Assembly: GCA_965248335.1 (NCBI GenBank)
Contig: CBDFIY010000001.1
Span: 310,001 to 374,000 of the forward strand
Direction: 5' to 3'
Source: CAKMZU01 sp965248335
Lineage (GTDB): Bacteria > Pseudomonadota > Gammaproteobacteria > Pseudomonadales > DT-91
Length of the DNA stretch: 64,000 nucleotides
The notes beneath the pieces were generated by a model. It saw only the letters and a program-made list of their open reading frames with translations, was not told the origin of the DNA and ran no database searches. A program made the translations under genes and the position numbers. This document shows, piece by piece, positions 17,702-26,868 of the stretch; within the stretch, counting starts at the first letter, position 1, and the number at the start of each line of letters is the position of its first letter.

Positions 17702-17851
17702 ATGAATAGAAAAAAGAAGATTAAAAACATCCTTGAAAAGAAAGCCAAAAAGGCCAGAGCCAAACTAAATACGAAGAAAAAACCACGTTACATAACCAAA
17801 AGTGATCGAGCTAAGCTAGCAGCAGAGGAGACCTCCCAGCCCCCGAGCTAG
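17702..17851 (+). CDS. DUF2986 small basic protein
   Basis: This 49-residue frame starts ATG at 17702 and ends TAG at 17851. It begins MNRKKKIKNILEKK and contains KKPRYITKSDRAKLA, which matches my recollection of the DUF2986 family found in gammaproteobacteria. It is extremely Lys-rich. The function is unknown; the charge suggests nucleic-acid binding or a ribosome-associated role (inference). It stands alone, transcribed opposite to the SDR gene, with about 200 bp of upstream sequence for its own promoter. Confidence 0.72.
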   Translation: MNRKKKIKNILEKKAKKARAKLNTKKKPRYITKSDRAKLAAEETSQPPS

Positions 17852-18093
17852 CCTTGCCAGCAGCAAACAATGTATACATGAGAAAATCGGCCGAAAAAAT
17901 CAACAGCTGAGTTCTTTATTCTACTGCCCATAGGTAGCTCTATGCCATCACATATAAAGTCTTTACTGTAGACAGCTCCCCCCATAAAACTCTCAACAAA
18001 AAAATTCATATATCCTCTATTAACAAAGTTCGGTTTTAACAAAACAACCTTATAAATATGTAAATATTTATCTATTACTGAACTTTGAATCAT

Positions 18094-18169
18094 AAATATT
18101 TTCATATATTTCAAGTAAGCAATTCACATTAATCACTAGCGAAACACTATGAAATATATCAAAATATTT
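18094..18169. repeat. Near-perfect 20-bp inverted repeat around start of 18149 gene
   Basis: The arm at 18094–18113 (AAATATTTTCATATATTTCA) and the arm at 18150–18169 are complementary at 19 of 20 positions, separated by 36 bp. The right arm overlaps the first codons of the small gene starting at 18149. It could form a structure over the start region or bind a dimeric regulator. The sequence is very AT-rich, so chance cannot be excluded. The rest of the 297-bp interval 17852–18148 shows nothing I can name. Confidence 0.5.
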
Positions 18170-18574
18170 TCTCTCATATTTATACTCTCCATCACTGCAC
18201 AAAAAACATTTTCAGCGCTCATTGAAACAGCCATTATAGCAAGTATTGTTGGTGCGGTTGCTTCTGGATTTGGCCTAACTACCTTTGGCATAGGCTATTC
18301 AGTCAGAACTTTCTTTATGAACAAGCGAGAAAAAGAACGACTTGCCTACAAACAATTTAAAAATGGACAAAATCTAAAAAAAGAGAATCTACCAGAGATT
18401 AACCTTTTTAAAATTTCTAATGATGGAATAAAAAAAATCTCTCCGTTAACACCTGATACCATGACGAATGAGGAAGCCAATAAAATCATACTGCAATACA
18501 ACTCAAAAGAAGCTATACCTCTTAAAGGAACCACAGAGCCTAAAGACCCAGCAAAATTGAGAATTTATATGTAA
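18149..18574 (+). CDS. Hypothetical exported or membrane protein
   Basis: The 141-residue frame begins with a signal-peptide-like segment (MKYIKIFSLIFILSITAQKTFSA), followed by a Gly/Ala-rich hydrophobic stretch (IIASIVGAVASGFGLTTFGIGY, about residues 29–51). The rest is a charged Lys/Asn-rich tail. Base composition is more AT-rich than that of the conserved genes around it. No ribosome binding site is obvious. It sits directly before the ISAs1 element, whose target site starts 10 bp after the stop. I do not recognise a family. Confidence 0.5.
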   Translation: MKYIKIFSLIFILSITAQKTFSALIETAIIASIVGAVASGFGLTTFGIGYSVRTFFMNKREKERLAYKQFKNGQNLKKENLPEINLFKISNDGIKKISPLTPDTMTNEEANKIILQYNSKEAIPLKGTTEPKDPAKLRIYM

Positions 18575-18593
18575 GCATGCGTCCAGACCACCT

Positions 18594-20508
18594 CACGGCG
18601 AATCTACGCTAACTCATGGTCGCCATTGAATTCTTAGTCATTTTCAAATAATCAAACACGCTTCTTACATTTAACATTAATTTTTTCATCATTTCGGGTA
18701 TGGTTTCTGTACTTTTTCGGCTTTTAAGTAGACCAATAGCAAAGCGTCGTAGACGGGTTATATTTTCAGGGCCAAACAGGGTACGAATCTGACTACGATC
18801 CTCATCGTAATTCCAGTCGATCATATAATGACAGCTTTCTATAGACCAATGCCCTCTATTATCTTCAAGCACTCGCTCCGCATTAGCATCTTCCTTTGGT
18901 ATGCTAGTAACACCATAAACAATCTCATGGCTTTTCTTGCCCGTTTTCTTCTCAACACTTTCACGCTCAATCATAAAAACCTGACGAACATACGGAAAAT
19001 CAAGATAGTCATTTAGCTCTGTTGTGGTCCATATTTTTCGCGTTTCTATCCGGCCATGCTCTCCTTTACCCGTTTTAATATAATCTGCTTCTTTCTTTAT
19101 ATTTTTGAAATGTAATTTAATATCTCCTAGAAGATTTTTTTGATTACCTTTTACAGTTAAATGATAATTTGCTTCGCGCTTACCTACAATGTAAGTAGCA
19201 AATTCTCTTTGTGTAAGTAGTGCATCTGCAGTGATTGTTTTCCCTTTAATGTTGATGCTGTCCAGCATTGGTGCAGCTACTTTTATTTCATTTGTTTGTT
19301 TTTCTTCATCGCTACCATCCACTGCCAAGACACCTACTTTTTTTGAGTGTAACAACGCCCACTTTTATGACCAATAGCGCTCATTATATGTGTCTGAAAA
19401 CCTTTTTCATTAATGGCTCCGCACATTGTTTTCCCATCAATCGCAAGGCTTTCGTCGATGGATGCATATTGTTCGTTCCACGCATTCAGAGCCTGATCAA
19501 GTTGCTCTGGTTTAATATTAATTAGTGCGTTTCGAATAACCGTCCGGCTTGGAACCTCATAGATGCCATTGCGTTTTCTACATTTAAAGCGGCTACGCGC
19601 TTTTTGCCCTAGTGACTGAACCCAGATGGAAATATCTTTATATCCAATCATGCCACAAAGAACTGCCGCTACAGATAAAGATAATATGTTAGGCATTTTA
19701 TGTTTTTTTCCTTGTGCTCTGCGGCTATCATCAACACCCTTAAACGCGTCATACAAAGATAGCATTTGATCTGCAGTGAGTTTCATTCTTCTTATTTTTC
19801 CTGTTTGATAGTGTTCGTCGATAAGGGGGCTGGAAAGTATGGTTTTTGCATTATTCTGCAAGGGTTGAAGAAAAATTAATTTCTGGGATTCTGACTGTTT
19901 GCTGTAATGATTTCTTGTCCGGCTATAGCCTTTGGTTTTGCCAACAAGCACCCAATTTGATGCGCGGTAGATCGTGCCGTGGTAGCGTTCTGGATCAACA
20001 AAAGTTTCGAGTAATAACAAAGGGTAAGAAAAGCGTTCAATCCAATCTTTTTGAATTCTTCGTCGGCATAAGGAAAGGATTTGTGATGCTCGGTTTTTAG
20101 CGTGGCAGCCAGGCAATATCAGAAAACGTGAATTATTGGCTATTAAATTTAGCCTGTCGTATTGATGCCTATAGCTCCAGCCAATCCACTGATCCCTGTC
20201 TGCGCACTTCAGTGCAGCTGCAGAAAAACTGAGCAATGCGACAGGCTGATCATCAATTATGGCGAAATACCAGATTGTATTACCAATTTTCCGTAGTGCC
20301 CCAAGGTAGTGATGAGCTTGCATGAGGTCTTGAAATAGCTGCTCTTCCGCTGCATCTACGGGTCTAACCTTTAATCGGGAGTGCCGCAAGCCACTTCTCA
20401 TTTGTCTGTTTGAGGTATGGCATTTTACAGAACAAATTGCTTTTGTCCAGTTGATAGGGTTATGTTTTTGTTTTTACAAGGAAAATTAACTAGGGAAAAT
20501 TCGCCGTG
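18594..20508 (-). mobile_element. ISAs1-family insertion sequence with DruA-domain transposase
   Basis: The element is 1915 bp with terminal inverted repeats CACGGCGAAT at both ends. It is flanked by a perfect 10-bp direct repeat CAGACCACCT at 18584–18593 and 20509–20518, consistent with the 8–10 bp target duplication of ISAs1 elements. A single transposase gene in two frames fills it. The exact duplication indicates recent insertion. It entered next to a small intergenic hairpin beyond comEC. Confidence 0.88.
18609..20401 (-). CDS. ISAs1-family transposase fused to N-terminal DruA/DUF4338 domain, with -1 frameshift
   Basis: Residues 1 to about 165 match DUF4338, the DruA domain of Druantia (HHYLGALRKIG, DRDQWIGWS, NNSRFLILPG, LLLETFVDPERYHGTIYRASNW). 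From MKLTADQML (about residue 206) the ISAs1-associated N-terminal domain follows, then the DDE domain: first Asp in AIDGKTMCG, second Asp in ITADALLTQ, Glu in HWSIESCHYMIDW. The first frame stops right after YTQKK. The minus-strand sequence there contains A AAA AAG followed by TAG, a canonical -1 slippery heptamer. A -1 slip yields one protein of about 597 residues. The catalytic triad is complete only after that shift. A disabling base loss is the alternative. Confidence 0.85.
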
Positions 20509-20512
20509 CAGA

Positions 20513-20530
20513 CCACCTCACTAGAGGTGG
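20513..20530. terminator. Small intergenic hairpin at ISAs1 target site
   Basis: Perfect 7-bp stem CCACCTC / GAGGTGG with a 4-base loop. The left arm belongs to the ISAs1 target duplication, so before insertion this hairpin lay just after the gene ending at 18574 and just after the end of comEC (other strand). A moderately T-rich stretch follows on the plus strand. It may have been a bidirectional or plus-strand terminator. Confidence 0.4.
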
Positions 20531-20566
20531 CTTATTGATTATTTAGATATTACACTGTAAAAAATC

Positions 20567-22885
20567 TCAATCATGCCAAAAGCGCTTATTGTCTTCTCTG
20601 TATTTTCTAATCACTACCCCTCCATTCCGGTTAAAAATAAAAGATATCCCGCCTGAATGTGCCGTATTAAAAATCGTCGAACCTGCCGATAAGTAGCGAT
20701 CGACCACCTTCTTCTTGGGGTGACGGTATCGATTCAAATAACCACTTGAGATAATAGCGTAATGAGGCGCAGTTACTTCCACAAACGCCTCTGTTGACGA
20801 AGTGGCGCTTCCATGATGGGGCACCAGTAAAATATCAACATTCGACAAACGATTGTCTGCAATTAATTGCAGTTCAACATCTTTTTCAATATCGCCCACC
20901 AACAACACTTTCTTACCTTTATACTCAATCTGTAATACACAAGATTGATTGTTTCGACTGTCGACCTCAAAATCTTTTGGGTGAATAACCGTAAAGCTTA
21001 CATCCTCCCAGACCCACGGTTTTTTATTTTGGCAGTAGACAAAATTTGTTACTGGTATATTTTCCGAACTGACGACTTCACGTACCTCTACAGACGCCAC
21101 GACATCATCAAAGCCACCCGCATGATCATTATCAAGGTGGCTTATCATAATCTGATCCAAGGTCGTAACACCCATTTTACGCAAGACAGGCACGGCCACC
21201 CAAGCACCCATACTCCCTGATACCCAGCCGGCGCCAGTATCATAGAGCATCGCATGCTGTGGCGTTCTGATAACAACCGCCATACCTTGACCGACATCAA
21301 GCACATCAACGCTCAGAGGAGCCTTATCTGTTTTTTGGTAAAAAACACTCACACCGACAACAAAAAACAAACCACAAGCCAATAAGCGCAGAGAAGGCAA
21401 AAAGCGTGGCATACAAAACATCATCGCACCAACGATCAGGATAACCATTTGCTGCACAGTCAGCGCATAAAATATAATCGACAACGTTGGCCAGTGTTTT
21501 ACAATCCCGCTAACGCCATAAAATATATATTCAAATACCTCACCCAATAAAATTAATAAATAATTAACGTCAAGACCCAAAAACCAAAGGCAAGCAACAA
21601 TGAGGCAAACGGGCGTAATAACGAATGACAACAAAGGAATCATCCAAACATTCATCAACGGCGAAATGAGTGAGACCGTCTGGAAATAAAACAGGCTTAA
21701 CGGCAAGAGAGCAATAAATAATGCTACCTGTATAGCAATGAAAATTTTTATCTTTTCTGCCCACGTACTCATGCGCCTGTATTGACTCGCCACCAGCATA
21801 ATCACGAAAACAGCATAGAAAGATAAAATAAAACCCGTATTTAAAGGTGAAAGCGGTGAAGCCGTGAGCGTGATCGCCATGGTTAACCCATAGCGCAACC
21901 AAAGGCTCAAATGCAAACGGCTATTTGACACCAGCATAAAGGCAACCACGGCAATCAATGCACGCTGAGTTGAATAGCTAAAACCTGCCAATAGCGCATA
22001 ACCGAATGCCGCCATCATGGCACAACACGCTGCAACAAAACGCCAGTCACCACGAAGAATAAGCCCGCCGCCCAAGCGTCTTAGCAGTAACACCAACCCA
22101 TAGACAAACCCCGCAATGATGCCTATATGCATACCTGAGATAACAAAGAGGTGAGATAAACCTGTTTCAACCAACAGTTTCTTTTGTTCTTTCGTGAAGG
22201 TTGATTTGTCACCCACTGTCAATGCCAACAACCAACTTGCAGATGCTTTCGGTAAGACAGTTAACACATAATCCCGATAACTTTGTCGAAGCTTCTGCAC
22301 ACAACTCCCTTCATGCGGCATAATGGCTTCTATGCTTGTGATGTAACCTTTAGCATCATAGCCCTGCTCAAACAGATATTGGCCGTAATCAAACCCAGCA
22401 AGATTACTCAACCCCCTAGGGCGCTTGAGCTTTGCCTTAACGTGAAGAACATCACAGGGTTTTATGACTGCTTCCTCACCTTCTTTTTTCGACCTATAAA
22501 AATTTAATAGAACTTTTTTAAGCCGCAAAGGCTCTAAGCTCAGAGACTGACTCGATAACAGGTCGGCAGAGAATTGTTGGTAATGGCCTTTATAAGCAAC
22601 AAGGCTTGAAACTTTCAGCGTCAATAAGAGCTGTTGATTTTCTTGAACCATTGGAAGCTGGTGTGAAAGCTGATCATAACTGTATAACGTTAACCAACAG
22701 TAACCTAGCAGGAAACCAATGACTGACTGTGCTATCTTTTTTATTAACCTTTTGGATACACACTGATGTATAATCAGCCCCGCAAAAAACACAGGCAGTA
22801 AGACCATCAGCTCGTTTGCTGACGGCAAACTTGTTTGCCATTGCATGACAAAAAATGACGAACAATAAGCCAATAAAAAAGGCAT
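20567..22885 (-). CDS. comEC: ComEC/Rec2 DNA-uptake channel
   Basis: This 772-residue inner-membrane protein is of the usual ComEC length. It has an N-terminal hydrophobic region with an OB-fold-like DUF4131 segment, the competence domain of many helices from about residue 220 (LFVISGMHIGIIAGFVYGL), and a C-terminal metallo-beta-lactamase-like domain (DVLDVGQGMAVVI, HLDNDHAGG, LVPHHGS). It conducts single-stranded DNA into the cytoplasm during natural transformation. The following DUF2062 gene and lolCDE give the same neighbourhood as in Pseudomonas. The genes expected beyond its 3' end in that group (exbB, exbD, lpxK, kdsB) are absent; an IS element lies there instead. Confidence 0.92.
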   Translation of the reverse strand: MPFLLAYCSSFFVMQWQTSLPSANELMVLLPVFFAGLIIHQCVSKRLIKKIAQSVIGFLLGYCWLTLYSYDQLSHQLPMVQENQQLLLTLKVSSLVAYKGHYQQFSADLLSSQSLSLEPLRLKKVLLNFYRSKKEGEEAVIKPCDVLHVKAKLKRPRGLSNLAGFDYGQYLFEQGYDAKGYITSIEAIMPHEGSCVQKLRQSYRDYVLTVLPKASASWLLALTVGDKSTFTKEQKKLLVETGLSHLFVISGMHIGIIAGFVYGLVLLLRRLGGGLILRGDWRFVAACCAMMAAFGYALLAGFSYSTQRALIAVVAFMLVSNSRLHLSLWLRYGLTMAITLTASPLSPLNTGFILSFYAVFVIMLVASQYRRMSTWAEKIKIFIAIQVALFIALLPLSLFYFQTVSLISPLMNVWMIPLLSFVITPVCLIVACLWFLGLDVNYLLILLGEVFEYIFYGVSGIVKHWPTLSIIFYALTVQQMVILIVGAMMFCMPRFLPSLRLLACGLFFVVGVSVFYQKTDKAPLSVDVLDVGQGMAVVIRTPQHAMLYDTGAGWVSGSMGAWVAVPVLRKMGVTTLDQIMISHLDNDHAGGFDDVVASVEVREVVSSENIPVTNFVYCQNKKPWVWEDVSFTVIHPKDFEVDSRNNQSCVLQIEYKGKKVLLVGDIEKDVELQLIADNRLSNVDILLVPHHGSATSSTEAFVEVTAPHYAIISSGYLNRYRHPKKKVVDRYLSAGSTIFNTAHSGGISFIFNRNGGVVIRKYREDNKRFWHD

Positions 22886-23010
22886 AGCATCCTGCTTGAA
22901 TCAATAATTCCTCGCTTTATCTTGTAGAAGACAGAGCTTGGATTCAAGCAAATTTTTACCTTGCGTTTTTTTAGTACCCAAAATACAAACTTCAGGAAAG
23001 TTTACTCTTC

Positions 23011-23526
23011 ATGCCAAAACGTTTTCTCAAACGCTTTATGCCTAGCAAAAGCAAGCTACAAGAAAGCAACTCTTTCCGCTTTCTTGACCGCTGGCTACAC
23101 AAAGCGGATATCTGGCACTTCAATCGTCGCTATGCAGCTCGCGGCATACTGATCGGTATGTTTTTCGCTTTTATACCGTTACCCACACAGATGATAATGG
23201 CTTGTATTGCCTGTATTTTTGCGAGAGCTAATTTACCCGTGGCGATTGCTTGTGTATGGATCACGAACCCACTCACTATGGGGCCCGTCTTCTACGCGTG
23301 TTATCGATTAGGCGCATTTTTAATGAATGAGAAAATTGCAGTGGCGAACGACATGCAAACAGACTGGCTAGCCAATAACTTTTATGCCATTGTGGAGCCA
23401 TTATTCTTGGGCAGTTTGATTTGCGCCGCTGTTTTTTCTGCCGTCAGCTACACCCTTGTCGATATACTCTGGCGGTGGCACACGGCTAAAAAGTGGCACA
23501 GCAGAAGCGCCAAATCAAAACGCTAA
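23011..23526 (+). CDS. DUF2062 membrane protein
   Basis: This 171-residue protein matches DUF2062: a basic N-terminus, then RRYAARGILIGMFFAFIPLPTQMIMAC and the characteristic ITNPLTMGPVFYACYRLGAFLM. Two or three TM segments are visible (about 48–75, 78–105 and 130–150). The function is not established. It is divergent from comEC and ends 10 bp from the end of lolE on the other strand, an order also seen in Pseudomonas. The start at 23011 is preferred over an overlapping frame at 22961. Confidence 0.85.
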   Translation: MPKRFLKRFMPSKSKLQESNSFRFLDRWLHKADIWHFNRRYAARGILIGMFFAFIPLPTQMIMACIACIFARANLPVAIACVWITNPLTMGPVFYACYRLGAFLMNEKIAVANDMQTDWLANNFYAIVEPLFLGSLICAAVFSAVSYTLVDILWRWHTAKKWHSRSAKSKR

Positions 23527-23536
23527 CCTCACTCAT

Positions 23537-24766
23537 TCACTCATAGCGTAATATTTTGGCAGGCTTTAATGATGCTGCACGTATCGCGGGCAAGATACTG
23601 GCAACAAGGCTCAAACTCAAAGCCAGCCCGCCAATAATGAAAACATCCTGTAACCGAATATCTACAGGTAAATAATCAACAGGGTAAATTTCGGTTTCTA
23701 AAAATTTTGTATGAAATACAAACTCAAGCCACTTAACCATATCTGATATACCTAAACTCAGTAGTACACCAAACACCACGCCAATCACCAATCCGACCAA
23801 CCCAATTGCCCCCCCCTGCAACAAAAAAATACCCAAAACTTGCGATTTAGTACATCCCAATGTTCTCAAAATGGCAATATCAGAGGCTTTATCATTAACG
23901 GCTAAAATTAACGTGGAAACCAAGTTAAAGGCAGCCACAGCCACAATGATGAAAACCAAAAATATAACCATTTTTCGTGACATCTGAACAGCCTGATACA
24001 GATTACCCTGTGATGTTGTCCAATCATTGACATCATATAAATTGAGCGCAAAACGTAGGTCATTAGCAACCACAAAAGCTTTGAAAATATCCTTTAAATA
24101 CAGACGTATACCATTCACCGCATTTTTATTCTCAAAGCCTTGAATAGCTGCCAGAGTTTGGCGATCCGTTAATGCAATTCTCTGATCAAGTTGGGTACCC
24201 GTTTTAATGAGCTGTACGATCTCAAATAGATGTGTTTCAGAACCCACTTGAGAGCCCTTACTTGCAATGAAAGGCAGCTGATCGCCCACACCCACACCCA
24301 ATTTATCGGCAAGGCCTTGGCCTAAAACGAGCTGGTTCGCATGATTAAACCCCTGAAAATCCAGAGAAGACAAGAGGCGAGTCATGACGGCCCCCTCTGG
24401 CTCTTCATCAGCATTAAAAGCATAAAGTAACGCAGGTCTTACCTTTTCATCATGGACAAACATACCCTGAAAATAGCTAAATGGGCTTGCGCTTTCCACC
24501 TCTGGGTGTTGCTCAGCGCGCCTGATTAATTCTTTCCAGTCAGTAATCGGTTCGTCGCTGGCTAAGGTTACATGAGGCACAATACCGATAATATTTTCTT
24601 TAAGTGCTTTATCAAACCCATTCATGACAGATGTTACTAAAATCAACAAACTGACCGCCAACACCATACCAGCTGTCGATATGCGGGAAATAAAAGCAAC
24701 TAAATGACTCTGTTTACGGCTAAAGCTGTAACGCAACCCAATAAAAAAACTTAATCGATTAATCAC
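23537..24766 (-). CDS. lolE: Lipoprotein-releasing ABC permease LolE
   Basis: The protein has 409 residues, with TM helix 1 near residues 24–46 (STAGMVLAVSLLILVTSVMNGF), a large periplasmic MacB-like domain and three C-terminal helices (about 270–400), the last preceding SILPAIRAASLKPAKILRYE. It belongs to the LolC/E permease family that extracts outer-membrane-destined lipoproteins for LolA. It overlaps lolD by 8 bp and is the last of the trio, which fits LolE. LolC and LolE are similar, so the C/E assignment rests on order. Confidence 0.88.
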   Translation of the reverse strand: MINRLSFFIGLRYSFSRKQSHLVAFISRISTAGMVLAVSLLILVTSVMNGFDKALKENIIGIVPHVTLASDEPITDWKELIRRAEQHPEVESASPFSYFQGMFVHDEKVRPALLYAFNADEEPEGAVMTRLLSSLDFQGFNHANQLVLGQGLADKLGVGVGDQLPFIASKGSQVGSETHLFEIVQLIKTGTQLDQRIALTDRQTLAAIQGFENKNAVNGIRLYLKDIFKAFVVANDLRFALNLYDVNDWTTSQGNLYQAVQMSRKMVIFLVFIIVAVAAFNLVSTLILAVNDKASDIAILRTLGCTKSQVLGIFLLQGGAIGLVGLVIGVVFGVLLSLGISDMVKWLEFVFHTKFLETEIYPVDYLPVDIRLQDVFIIGGLALSLSLVASILPAIRAASLKPAKILRYE

Positions 24767-25451
24767 GATCTACCTCAGCAAGGTGCCCATCGTGCAAAGA
24801 GAAAATGCGCTGCTGCTGACGAGCAATCTGTTTATCGTGTGTCACGATCACAAAGCAGGTATTAAATCGTTCATTCAGCGATAATAATAGCTGCTGAATC
24901 GTTTCTGCTGTGTGCTCATCAAGATTTCCTGTTGGCTCATCCATCAAGACAATTGCTGGCTCTCCAACTAACGCACGAGCGATAGCCACCCGCTGCCGCT
25001 CACCACCGGATAACTCATAAGGCCTGTGCGTGTAGCGTGATTGAAGCCCCACTTCGGTTAGCATAGCCTGTGCTTTTTTTAAGGCTTCTCTTTTTTTTAC
25101 TCCTCGAATCAGCAAAGGCATTGCCACGTTTTCTTCTGCAGAAAATTCACCTAACAGGTGATGAAACTGGTAGACAAAGCCAATATGTCGATTCCGTAGC
25201 CTAGCCAATGCTTTATCCGAAATAGCTGACAAATCATTATCAAGGACTTCAATACACCCTTGGTCGCAACGATCTAGCCCCCCCATCAAATTGAGTAAGG
25301 TTGATTTTCCTGCACCTGATGAACCTATAATGGCGACGGATTCTCCTGCGTAAATTTGGAAAGACAGGTTATCTAATACCGTTACATGCTCTTTACCTTG
25401 CCGGTAAGACTTTCCTAATTGATGACACCTAATCACCACAGACCTATTCAA
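24759..25451 (-). CDS. lolD: Lipoprotein-releasing ABC ATPase LolD
   Basis: An ABC ATPase of about 230 residues with Walker A GSSGAGKSTLLN, Q-loop region FVYQFHHLLGEF, signature LSGGERQRVAIARAL and Walker B IVLMDEPTGNLDEHT. The Q-loop segment FHHLL..F..ENV is typical of LolD. The start is unusual. No ATG is suitably placed; an AAGGAG lies six bases upstream of a TTG at 25451, which gives a normal-length protein. A GTG at 25439 is the alternative. The longer frame from 25526 would begin inside lolC and is unlikely. Confidence 0.92.
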   Translation of the reverse strand: MNRSVVIRCHQLGKSYRQGKEHVTVLDNLSFQIYAGESVAIIGSSGAGKSTLLNLMGGLDRCDQGCIEVLDNDLSAISDKALARLRNRHIGFVYQFHHLLGEFSAEENVAMPLLIRGVKKREALKKAQAMLTEVGLQSRYTHRPYELSGGERQRVAIARALVGEPAIVLMDEPTGNLDEHTAETIQQLLLSLNERFNTCFVIVTHDKQIARQQQRIFSLHDGHLAEVDRD

Positions 25452-25461
25452 AAACAACTCC

Positions 25462-26724
25462 TTATTGATACTGAAGTGCCTCAACGGCTTTAATGCGTGT
25501 CGCACGATAAGCAGGATAAGAAACAAATAAAACAGCCAAAAACAACGTCAGGCCAATCACGTACAGAACATCGTTGACTTGCAGTTCACTCGGCAACCCA
25601 GAAATATAAAAAACCGTAGGGTCAAAAATATAAAAACCAAATAATTGTTCTAAAAAATTGACAATATCACCTAGGTTAAGCGCGACCAAAACCCCTATTA
25701 CGCCGCCAAGCAACACACTAATAAAAGCTAAACTAAGCCCCTGAACAAGAAAAATTAAGAGTACTGAATATCGCGAGATACCCATCATTCTCAGCACAGC
25801 AATTTCGCTCCGTTTCGAAGATACCATCATCGTCATCATCGAAATCAAGTTAAATGCAGCAACAGCAATCACCAGAGAAAGCATCAGCATCACCATGATT
25901 TTTTCCATTTTAATGGCACTGAACAATTGCTCACGCATAGCCGTCCACGGCGTTGCCGTAAGCGACAGTGATTGAAAGAGAGGACTGCGATTCATTAGCT
26001 GGGTTTCTGAACGCACACGGAAAATATCATTGGCTTTAAAACGAAAGGCATCTATCTGATTAGACTGACGATATCCGTAAAGCGCTTGTGCATCTTGCAA
26101 TCGAATAAAGGCATCTGTACTGTCAACATCAGCACCTACCTCAAAAATACCGACCACCTCAAATTGCTTCATGCGTGGCTTTAATCCAAACGGCGTCACC
26201 ATCATACGAGGAATCGTTACCTGAACTTTTTCTCCGAGGTTCGCCCCTATGGCAGCCGCCACACCCGAACCGAGTATGATAGAAAAGCGATTATCATTGA
26301 AACGCGTAAGGCTGCCCCTGGTCAGCTGTGTAGACAACGCTGATATACCGCGTTCTTTATCAGAATCTATTCCATTTAGATTTCCAGCAACCATGCCGTC
26401 ATCAGCTGTGAACATTGCATCGCCGCCCACCCAAGGTGCAATAGCCGTAATGCCTTTGGTTTTTAAAAGGTGTTGTTCTTTAGACTCCCAATCTTTTATC
26501 GGCATTTCACTTGTCGACGTAATAATGCCATGAGGTATCACGGCCAACAAACGCCCTTTGATTTCTGATTGAAAACCATTCATCACCGACAAAACAATGA
26601 TCAGTGCCGCAATACCTAGCACCATGCCCAATAAAGACACCCACGAAAGCAGAGAAAGAAACCGTTGTTTCTGCTTAGACCCATGATACCGAAGACCGAC
26701 CCACGCAGATAAAGAAAGTCGCAA
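25462..26724 (-). CDS. lolC: Lipoprotein-releasing ABC permease LolC
   Basis: The protein has 420 residues. It has an N-terminal helix (LSWVSLLGMVLGIAALIIVLSVMNGFQSEIKGRLL), which is the conserved LolC/E start, a periplasmic domain, and three C-terminal helices ending PAYRATRIKAVEALQYQ. It is first in the lolC–lolD–lolE operon and ends about 10 bp before the TTG start of lolD. The complex supports outer-membrane lipoprotein sorting, including the TPR lipoproteins encoded at 7.9–11.6 kb. Confidence 0.9.
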   Translation of the reverse strand: MRLSLSAWVGLRYHGSKQKQRFLSLLSWVSLLGMVLGIAALIIVLSVMNGFQSEIKGRLLAVIPHGIITSTSEMPIKDWESKEQHLLKTKGITAIAPWVGGDAMFTADDGMVAGNLNGIDSDKERGISALSTQLTRGSLTRFNDNRFSIILGSGVAAAIGANLGEKVQVTIPRMMVTPFGLKPRMKQFEVVGIFEVGADVDSTDAFIRLQDAQALYGYRQSNQIDAFRFKANDIFRVRSETQLMNRSPLFQSLSLTATPWTAMREQLFSAIKMEKIMVMLMLSLVIAVAAFNLISMMTMMVSSKRSEIAVLRMMGISRYSVLLIFLVQGLSLAFISVLLGGVIGVLVALNLGDIVNFLEQLFGFYIFDPTVFYISGLPSELQVNDVLYVIGLTLFLAVLFVSYPAYRATRIKAVEALQYQ

Positions 26725-26868
26725 AGCTTGCTACCTAGCTATAAAAGTAAACATTCTAGCATTATTTAATGGACATGATTGATACAAAAAACTGCCGATG
26801 AACAAAAGAGCTGCGCCTTGGCCAGACTATTGAGTATTACCAACGCAAACGAATAGGCAGACTAACCA

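Noticed and set aside
17848..18114. Minus-strand frame of 88 codons opposite the small-gene region
   Set aside because: Composition is not protein-like, there is no ribosome binding site, and its start resembles the 18149 gene only because of the inverted repeat.
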